6,999 bases of DNA from Flavobacteriales bacterium (GTDB lineage Bacteria; Bacteroidota; Bacteroidia; Flavobacteriales_D; Crocinitomicaceae): positions 1 through 6,999 of the forward strand of contig RFNX01000326.1 of NCBI GenBank assembly GCA_009926905.1, given 5' to 3'. A program made the translations under genes and the position numbers. Under the pieces are notes generated by a model, which saw nothing but the letters and a program-made list of their open reading frames with translations, was not told the DNA's origin and did no database searches. The first letter of the stretch is position 1, and every line of letters starts with the position of its first letter. Of the stretch, positions 1 through 4,852 are shown piece after piece.

Positions 1-1137
1 GGTAGATTATCTGGAACGATGAACGAGGACACTCGAAAAGCAATTGCATCATTTCTGCGCCCAATGAATAGTTACTATTCTAACCTAATTGAAGGTCACG
101 ACACGCATCCAATTGATATTGATAAAGCATTAAAAAATGAATATTCATCTGACAAGACCAAGCGCGACTTGCAATTAGAAGCGTATGCTCATATCAAATT
201 GCAATCAATCATTTCAGAGGAAATACGAAATGGAGAAAATAGTATTAATCCAACTTCAATTTACTATTTAAAGTCCATTCATCGAAGATTTTATGAGCAT
301 TTACCTGAAAGTTTTAAAGAAGTAAAATCAAAGGATGGTGCAATAAAAATCGTAGTTCCTGGGGAATTTCGCGACTGTGAAGTTATGGTCGGAAGGCATA
401 TTGCTCCATTTTCAGAAAAACTTCATCTTTTTACGGATAGATTTGAAGAATTCTACAATCCGAACCACTTGACCAATAAATCTAAAGTTAGGCGCATCAT
501 TTCCATAGCAGCATCACATCACCGTCTAGCTTGGATTCATCCTTTTCTGGATGGAAATGGCCGTGTTGTTAGACTTTATTCCGACGCATGTTTTATGTTT
601 GAAAACATAGATGCTTCGGGACTTTGGTCCATTTCAAGAGGATTAGCAAGAAAAAACGACGACTACAAATCACTCCTTGCTCAAGCTGATTTAACGCGGT
701 ATAACGATTATGATGGAAGAGGTAATTTGTCGAATAGTAAATTGGTACAATTCTGTAAATTCTTCCTTGAAACTGCAATAGATCAAACGGAATTTATGTT
801 TAAAATCATAGATACTAAAAATATCCTTGCTCATCTTAAAAGTTTCACAAAATTGATGGAAAACAAAGGAGAATTAAGACCTGAGGCTGAATTTATTTTG
901 AGTGATCTTTTCTTAAAAGGAAAAATAAGCAAGATAGACGCGATGCGAATAACCAATACATCTGATAAAACATTGAAAATTACCATTGATAAATTAACAG
1001 AAATGGGATTACTTACTTCTAAAAAAGAAAGTATATCGATGATGTATTACGTTAATTATTCTGTGAAATATTCGCCAATGATTTTCCCTGGTCTTTACCC
1101 CGGAAATAAAGAGGTTGAAATGTATAGTAATATCTGA
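1..1137 (+). CDS. Fic family protein, class II type, 5'-partial
   Basis: Fic enzymes usually transfer AMP from ATP to a Ser, Thr or Tyr of a target protein in the cytoplasm. Numbering from the first in-window ATG (base 19), the core loop HPFLDGNGR spans residues 174-182, with catalytic His174, acidic Asp178 and phosphate-binding Arg182. SNLIEG (21-26) fits the inhibitory motif (S/T)xxxE(G/N), with Glu25 as the residue that blocks ATP's gamma-phosphate in class II Fic proteins. The segment PGEFR...VGRHIAP (about 114-130) is the target-binding flap region. Residues about 288-340 look like a winged helix, suggesting DNA binding or autoregulation. The reading frame stays open upstream of base 19 to the window edge (residues GRLSGT), and homologues carry some tens of residues before this point, so I treat base 19 as internal and the gene as truncated by the window. 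The target cannot be read from sequence. The family call is secure; activity is inferred from the intact motif. Confidence 0.93.
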   Translation, partial: GRLSGTMNEDTRKAIASFLRPMNSYYSNLIEGHDTHPIDIDKALKNEYSSDKTKRDLQLEAYAHIKLQSIISEEIRNGENSINPTSIYYLKSIHRRFYEHLPESFKEVKSKDGAIKIVVPGEFRDCEVMVGRHIAPFSEKLHLFTDRFEEFYNPNHLTNKSKVRRIISIAASHHRLAWIHPFLDGNGRVVRLYSDACFMFENIDASGLWSISRGLARKNDDYKSLLAQADLTRYNDYDGRGNLSNSKLVQFCKFFLETAIDQTEFMFKIIDTKNILAHLKSFTKLMENKGELRPEAEFILSDLFLKGKISKIDAMRITNTSDKTLKITIDKLTEMGLLTSKKESISMMYYVNYSVKYSPMIFPGLYPGNKEVEMYSNI

Positions 1138-1207
1138 AAACTATTCTCACAGTAACTGATTATAGCGCTAATCGAATGCAGGAAACACCTCCCAAAACAA
1201 AATTCAA

Positions 1208-1300
1208 CCATCGGAATAACCATCGGAATTAAAAACAAAATAATCACCTAAAACTCTTATTATAAAAGACATTAAACAATCGGAATAAGCATCGGAATAA
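1208..1300. repeat. Two tandem pairs of a 12-base ATCGGAAT repeat
   Basis: Four copies are seen: CCATCGGAATAA (1208-1219), CCATCGGAATTA (1220-1231), CAATCGGAATAA (1277-1288) and GCATCGGAATAA (1289-1300). Each pair is a direct tandem duplication, and the two pairs start exactly 69 bases apart. The similarity runs on past both pairs (AAAAAC versus AAAAACT), so the larger unit was itself duplicated. A reverse-oriented TTCCGAT follows at 1327-1333 and could pair with ATCGGAA of the last copy (1291-1297), enclosing a small AACT-GAGA-AGTT hairpin. The function is unknown. It may be a protein-binding array, part of a 3' structure of the fic transcript, or the remnant of a repetitive coding linker, since the copies share fic's frame. 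Confidence 0.8.
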
Positions 1301-1381
1301 AAACTGAGAAGTTATTTTTTATGATTTTCCGATAATTTACAAGCAGAAAAGTTAAAGGTAAATAAAGAACTGAAATGATGT

Positions 1382-1430
1382 TTTAGAATATTTTACATGA
1401 AAGTTCCCAAATCGCGAATTTTATTCTAAA
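1382..1430. promoter_or_regulatory. Inverted repeat, candidate HigA operator
   Basis: TTTAGAATA at 1382-1390 is the exact reverse complement of TATTCTAAA at 1422-1430. The arms are 9 bases each, with 31 bases between them. The right arm overlaps the likely -7 box of the higBA promoter. HigA antitoxins bind palindromes at their own promoter and repress it, with HigB changing affinity, so the position fits an autoregulatory operator. The wide spacing is unusual for one HTH dimer and would suit two half-sites or a looped complex. Chance is possible because the arms are A/T-rich. Confidence 0.4.
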
Positions 1431-1434
1431 TTTG
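1427..1434 (+). promoter_or_regulatory. Candidate -7 promoter box of higBA
   Basis: TAAATTTG matches the Bacteroidota primary sigma factor -7 consensus TAnnTTTG. It ends 16 bases before the higB ATG, so the leader would be only about 10 bases. The -33 position has only a poor TTC (1404-1406) in place of TTG, which would suit a weak or regulated promoter. Confidence 0.45.
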
Positions 1435-1450
1435 TATATGAAATAAGTAA

Positions 1451-1747
1451 ATGGAAAGAATTTTTTCAAAAAGTACACTTCGAGCATTTTGGGAAAAACA
1501 TGCAGATGCGGAACAATATCTAAAAACATGGTATGATACCGCTATGAATACTAAATGGAAGTCTCCAAGTGATATTAAACTAATATATGCCAATGCTAGT
1601 ATTCTAAAAGACAGTCGAATTGTATTTAATATTAAAGGTAATTCTTATAGACTTGTTGCTAAAATTAATTACGAAAAACAATGGATTTTCATACGTTTTG
1701 TTGGAACCCATTCTGACTACGACAAAATAGACGCGAATACGATATAA
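1451..1747 (+). CDS. higB: HigB family toxin (mRNA interferase)
   Basis: This is the toxin of a type II toxin-antitoxin pair. HigB proteins have a RelE-like fold and cut mRNA on the ribosome. At 98 residues it has the normal family length. Recognition rests on the N-terminal RIFSKSTLRAFWEKHADAE (residues 3-21), the central IYANASILKDSRIVFNIKGN (45-64) with YRLV after it, and the C-terminal IRFVGTHSDYDKID (81-94). These are signatures of the HigB_toxin subfamily (Pfam PF09907). Candidate functional residues, by family position, are Arg67, Arg82, His87 and Tyr90. The ATG at 1451 is the only start giving the full N-terminal motif. The antitoxin gene follows after 12 bases, the toxin-first order typical of hig loci. 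The gene looks intact. Confidence 0.93.
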   Translation: MERIFSKSTLRAFWEKHADAEQYLKTWYDTAMNTKWKSPSDIKLIYANASILKDSRIVFNIKGNSYRLVAKINYEKQWIFIRFVGTHSDYDKIDANTI

Positions 1748-1759
1748 AAAAAACAAATC

Positions 1760-2128
1760 ATGACCATAAAACCAATAAAAACAGAAGCAGACTATAATGA
1801 AGTATTAGGTCGCTTGGAAATTATTTTTGATGCTAAAATTGGCACAATTGAAAGTGATGAAGCTGATATTCTTGGACTTATGATTGATGAATACGAAAAA
1901 AAACATTATCCTATTGAAGCGCCGGATCCAATTGAAGCCATTAAAATTCGAATGGAAGAAATGCAACTCAAACAAATTGACTTGGTAAATGAAATTGGTG
2001 GTAAAAGCAGAGTTTCAGAAGTTTTAAATCGTAAAAGAAAATTGACAGTTGAAATGATTCGAAACCTTACCAAACGTTTAAACTTATCTCCTGAAATATT
2101 AATTAATGATTATCAATTAGTTAGGTGA
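1760..2128 (+). CDS. higA: HigA family antitoxin with HTH domain
   Basis: This is the antitoxin partner of HigB. It should neutralise the toxin by direct binding and repress the operon. It has 122 residues. Residues 1-50 are acidic and mostly helical (for example ESDEADILGLMIDEYEKKHY, 31-50). The C-terminal part (about 57-112) is an XRE/Cro-type helix-turn-helix with the motif LKQIDLVNEIGGKSRVSEVL (70-89) followed by the helix NRKRKLTVEMIRNL. An N-terminal helical region before a C-terminal HTH matches the longer HigA proteins paired with PF09907-type toxins. It starts 12 bases after the higB stop behind an A-rich stretch, with no Shine-Dalgarno sequence, as expected in Bacteroidota. Its likely binding site is the inverted repeat upstream of higB. 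Confidence 0.92.
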   Translation: MTIKPIKTEADYNEVLGRLEIIFDAKIGTIESDEADILGLMIDEYEKKHYPIEAPDPIEAIKIRMEEMQLKQIDLVNEIGGKSRVSEVLNRKRKLTVEMIRNLTKRLNLSPEILINDYQLVR

Positions 2129-2163
2129 TAAGACCATCATTGATTCTTTTTAACATCTTCGTA

Positions 2164-2280
2164 CCCCTGATAGCAGCGGCGTACTCCGACTAAACAAAGC
2201 GAGAGCAAATAATGAGAGCGAGAATCCTTCAGCTGACGGAGGAGATACAGCGAAATCCGCAGGGGCGGAAGGAAAATGGC
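2164..2280 (+). ncRNA. Structured GC-rich intergenic element, RNA-like
   Basis: Between the convergent ends of higA and the glycosyltransferase lies a block clearly richer in G/C than its neighbours and without an ORF. Inverted segments nest in order: CCCCTG (2164-2169) with CAGGGG (2260-2265), then CTCCG (2184-2188) with CGGAG (2237-2241). GATAGCAGCGG on the 5' side faces GATACAGCG on the 3' side as an asymmetric internal region. The loop holds a GAGAGC direct repeat and a TCAGCTGA palindrome (2229-2236). From memory, CCCTGATAGC...GATACAGCG...CAGGG patterns recur between flavobacterial genes and may correspond to the Flavo-1 RNA motif, but I could not test this. Alternatives are a DNA-level repeat element or a bidirectional terminator. 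The strand choice is tentative. Confidence 0.45.
2256..2269 (-). terminator. Possible 3' hairpin of the glycosyltransferase transcript
   Basis: On the minus strand, beginning 19 bases past the glycosyltransferase stop, TCCGC-CCCT-GCGGA forms a perfect 5-base stem with a 4-base loop and is followed by TTTCGC. The stem is short and the T-run is poor, so it is a weak terminator candidate at best. It uses the same bases as the outer CCCCTG/CAGGGG stem of the structured element, so both cannot form together. Confidence 0.25.
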
Positions 2281-2288
2281 GCCAAAAA

Positions 2289-3455
2289 CTATTTCTTCAC
2301 CAATCCTTTGTAGATTTCTGTGAATTGTTTGCCAACTTCGGAATAGCTGAAGTGTTGCATCGCGTAGTGGCGAATTTCGTCGGAATTGAAGGTTTTTGTT
2401 TTATCGACAAAGGCAATGATTGCATTTTCCATAGCTTGTTCGTCGCGCGGATTCACCAACATTCCGTTGAGGTCTTGCACGTGTTCTGGAATTCCATTCA
2501 CATTCGAGGAAATAACAGGCTTGCCACACATCATCGCTTCGGCAATGACACACGGGAAATTTTCGTAATTGCTAAACATCAACAACGCATCACTATTTTC
2601 AATCATATTGGCAACTTCAGCGGTCGTTTTGGTACTGTGAAACGTCACGAAATCGTTTACATCCAATTGATTTGCAAGCGCTTTCGCATATTCAATATCG
2701 CCATCGCTCACAATATCTAAATGCACGTTCGGTCGCTTGGTTCGCAAACTGTTCATTACGTTTATCATTCCCGTCAGGTTCTTAATCGAATCGACACCTG
2801 TTGAAATGTGAATTAGCTTTTTATGTTCCGATTCTGGTAAAATCGTTTGGTGAAATAAATGTTCATCCACCACATTTGAAATGATTCCAAACTTCGAATT
2901 TGGACTCAATTTTTGCATGTTGCGTTTCAAATTCTCACTCACCGGCAAAACCACCGATGCATTTTTGATGACCTTCTTACACAATCTCAAAATTGGTGCA
3001 GGGTAAGCATGATCGCTTTCTACATGAAAACCGCTTGAATTTTCAGTGATGACATACGGAATTTTGTTTCGCCATTTCAGCCAAAGTGCCCAAATTCCCA
3101 AAGGATAAACGATGTTTAAATGTACGATATCGGGTTTACCAATGTGCGCCAAAACTTTTGCATAACCCATTTTAAAAGCGCGGCGGTGTGCGAAGTAATT
3201 CTTCACTAATCGAATCGGCTTAAATCCTTTAGTTGATTTGTTGTAATACACCACAATCTCTTTCAAATCCCTGCGCTGACTTTCAACCAAACGAATGGAA
3301 GTTTCATCCGTCGAAGGGAAAATGGCTAAGGCAACGGTATCATTGTAAATCGAAATTGCATCGGCATGTTTTTGAACGAAATTTCCAAGTGTTGGCTTTG
3401 TATCATTCGGATACCACGAACAAATCGTAAGTACTTTAAATAGTTTTGAAGACAT
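2289..3455 (-). CDS. Glycosyltransferase, GT4 family, GT-B fold
   Basis: This enzyme should move a sugar from an activated donor to a lipid-linked or polysaccharide acceptor at the cytoplasmic face of the inner membrane. It has 388 residues, normal for the family, with no signal peptide or membrane span. The N-terminal domain opens with the strand VLTICSWYPNDTKPTLGNFVQKH (positions 8-30), then PDIVHLNIVYPLG (108-120) and VVLPVSENLKRNM (168-180). The C-terminal donor domain has SIKNLTGMI (223-231), a nucleotide-binding segment, VHLDIVSDGD (244-253), and the EX7E motif Glu298...Glu306 in YENFPCVIAEAMMCGKPVI (297-315). It ends with GIPEHV and GMLVNP. The start lies 3 bases after the stop of the cysteine desulfurase, so the two are probably one transcript. 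No other polysaccharide genes are in view, so acceptor and sugar are unknown. Confidence 0.92.
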   Translation of the reverse strand: MSSKLFKVLTICSWYPNDTKPTLGNFVQKHADAISIYNDTVALAIFPSTDETSIRLVESQRRDLKEIVVYYNKSTKGFKPIRLVKNYFAHRRAFKMGYAKVLAHIGKPDIVHLNIVYPLGIWALWLKWRNKIPYVITENSSGFHVESDHAYPAPILRLCKKVIKNASVVLPVSENLKRNMQKLSPNSKFGIISNVVDEHLFHQTILPESEHKKLIHISTGVDSIKNLTGMINVMNSLRTKRPNVHLDIVSDGDIEYAKALANQLDVNDFVTFHSTKTTAEVANMIENSDALLMFSNYENFPCVIAEAMMCGKPVISSNVNGIPEHVQDLNGMLVNPRDEQAMENAIIAFVDKTKTFNSDEIRHYAMQHFSYSEVGKQFTEIYKGLVKK

Positions 3456-3458
3456 GTA

Positions 3459-4598
3459 TTAAACGAGATTTTTTTCAAAAACACTCACCACCTGCTTTAA
3501 CGCAAAATCAATTTCTTCCTTCGTTGTATATCTTGAAAATGAGAAACGCACATTTGGTCGGTTCATGTCTGCCAAAATTCCTTCTAACACATGCGAACCT
3601 TTTGCTGCTCCTGACGAACAAGCACTTCCTCCGCTCACTGCAACTCCTTTTAGATCTAAAGTAAATAGCAACATTCCTGCTTTTGCTGTTTTTGGAAAGC
3701 ACACATTCAATACCGTATATAGCGAACGTTCTGGATCAGTTTCGCCGTGAAAATAAATGTCATCAAACGCTTCGTTCAATTGCTCCATCATATACGTTTT
3801 CAATGACTGAACGTGTTTTTGGTGACCTTCCACATCTTCGTATGCCAAGTCCATCGCTTTTGCTAAACCAACGATGCCATAAATATTTTCTGTTCCTCCT
3901 CGCAGTCCACGCTCTTGGGCGCCACCGTGTATGAAGGCTCCAACTTTATTCTTTTTATTGATGTATAAAAATCCAATTCCTTTTGGACCGTGAAATTTAT
4001 GAGCAGCACAGGTTATAAAATCAACTCCTAAATCAGTCAAATCAAACAAATAATGTCCCATTGTCTGAACAGTATCCGAATGAAAATAAGCATTGTATTG
4101 ATGGCATAAATTCACCACTTTTTTCAAAGGAAGTAAAGTTGCAATTTCGTTATTGGCGTGCATCAAAGACACCAAAGTCGGTTTATTTTCTTGCAAAAGA
4201 CGCTCTAAATCAGCCAAATCAACGTGACCTTTTGCATCAATTTTTACATAAGTTAATTCTATCAAACCATCTTTTAATAAGCCTTCAACTGTGTGACCAA
4301 CTGCGTGATGTTCAATTGTTGTTGTAATGATTCTTTTTACACCTAATTCGTGAATGGATGTGTAAATCGCCATGTTGTCTGCTTCCGTTCCTCCTGAAGT
4401 AAAGATGATTTCAGAAGTTTGGCATTTCAAATGTGCTGCTATTGAACGACGCGACGTTTCAATTAATGCCTTGGCGTTACGACCAAAAAAATGAGTGGAA
4501 GATGGATTTCCAAAATTGTCTTTTAAAATGGGCAACATTGCTTCAACGACTTCAGGTGCGACTGGTGTTGTTGCGGCATTATCAAGGTAAACACGCAT
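3459..4598 (-). CDS. Cysteine desulfurase, NifS/IscS type
   Basis: This PLP enzyme converts L-cysteine to L-alanine and hands the sulfur, via a persulfide, to Fe-S cluster assembly or tRNA thiolation in the cytoplasm. At 379 residues it has the usual length. The N-terminal signature YLDNAATTP lies at 4-12, and SGGTEADN (68-75) contacts PLP. His97/His98 in IEHHAVG are the stacking-histidine region, ANNEIA is at 148-153 and HSDTVQ at 173-178. The PLP lysine is Lys201 in AAHKFHGPKG. GGTENI lies at 234-239. The sulfur-accepting Cys327 sits in GSACSSGAAKGSHVL (324-338). It is a group I (NifS/IscS-like) rather than a SufS-like enzyme. No iscU, iscA or suf gene is beside it, so whether it serves clusters or tRNA modification is open. 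Transcription probably starts in the divergent region just upstream, and the glycosyltransferase follows after 3 bases. Confidence 0.96.
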   Translation of the reverse strand: MRVYLDNAATTPVAPEVVEAMLPILKDNFGNPSSTHFFGRNAKALIETSRRSIAAHLKCQTSEIIFTSGGTEADNMAIYTSIHELGVKRIITTTIEHHAVGHTVEGLLKDGLIELTYVKIDAKGHVDLADLERLLQENKPTLVSLMHANNEIATLLPLKKVVNLCHQYNAYFHSDTVQTMGHYLFDLTDLGVDFITCAAHKFHGPKGIGFLYINKKNKVGAFIHGGAQERGLRGGTENIYGIVGLAKAMDLAYEDVEGHQKHVQSLKTYMMEQLNEAFDDIYFHGETDPERSLYTVLNVCFPKTAKAGMLLFTLDLKGVAVSGGSACSSGAAKGSHVLEGILADMNRPNVRFSFSRYTTKEEIDFALKQVVSVFEKNLV

Positions 4599-4612
4599 GC
4601 GATAAATTTTGA

Positions 4613-4652
4613 CGAAGGTACAAAAATTAAGAATTTCAGAATCACTCCAAAA
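4613..4652 (-). promoter_or_regulatory. Candidate promoter of the cysteine desulfurase operon
   Basis: Read on the minus strand, TTTTGG (4652-4647) supplies a -33 TTG. Eighteen bases later comes TAATTTTTG (4629-4621), one base longer than the Bacteroidota -7 box TAnnTTTG. A second possible box, TACCTTCG (4620-4613), follows at once and matches TAnnTTTG in all but one position, but lacks a good -33 partner. Either gives a short leader before the ATG at 4598. Confidence 0.4.
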
Positions 4653-4810
4653 CTAATTGTATCCGTGATTTGGTAATATTTAAAGAATAGTAAATCAATG
4701 GATTTTATAGAAGTAACAATCTTCAAATTACTCAACAATTAAAATCAATTATCATTTCAGCCATTCCTACAGAATTTACTTGTACTCGTCACAAAAACTT
4801 CCGATTTCAT

Positions 4811-4852
4811 AATAATTTGGTAAATTTAACCTCGTTTTAAAAATCAAAAAAT
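4811..4852 (+). promoter_or_regulatory. Candidate promoter and leader of the S46 peptidase
   Basis: AATAATTTG (4811-4819) and TAAATTTA (4821-4828) are each near-matches to the Bacteroidota -7 box TAnnTTTG, but no well-spaced TTG is seen upstream. The leader ends in an A-rich run (4840-4850) directly before the ATG at 4853, the usual translation-initiation context in this phylum. The rest of the 254-base divergent gap shows no other structure. Confidence 0.35.

Larger units (their letters stand above)
1138..1450. other. Non-coding gap between fic and higB
   Basis: No convincing gene is present on either strand in these 313 bases. Stops interrupt the plus frames, including the frame that continues from fic. 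The first half holds the ATCGGAAT repeat block, annotated separately. The region is very A/T-rich around 1301-1400. The last 70 bases hold the inverted repeat and promoter box in front of higB. No strong terminator for fic is visible. The best candidate is a weak AACT-GAGA-AGTT hairpin (1302-1313) running into ATTTTTT (1314-1320). Confidence 0.7.

Noticed and set aside
1208..1300. CRISPR array reading of the ATCGGAAT repeats
   Set aside because: The repeats are 12 bases, tandem without spacers within each pair, only two pairs exist, and no cas genes are present.
1138..1333. Extension of the fic frame through the repeats
   Set aside because: After the TGA at 1135-1137 the frame meets further stops (for example TAA at 1153 and 1249), and the Fic C-terminus already looks complete.
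1438..1446. A two-codon reading frame ATG-AAA-TAA just before higB
   Set aside because: It falls at or before the expected transcription start of the higBA promoter, so it may not be in the mRNA. A match this short is expected by chance in A/T-rich DNA.
2129..2160. Terminator after higA: AAGA...TTCTTTTT around 2131-2151
   Set aside because: The possible stem is only 4 A/T-rich base pairs, too weak to call.
2325..2720. Plus-strand open frame of 131 codons inside the glycosyltransferase
   Set aside because: It lies fully antisense to a well-supported GT4 gene, has no recognisable domain and no promoter or start context.
4523..4738. Minus-strand open frame overlapping the start of the cysteine desulfurase and its promoter region
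   Set aside because: It overlaps the conserved desulfurase N-terminus in another frame and has no family features. The desulfurase ATG at 4598 fits family length.
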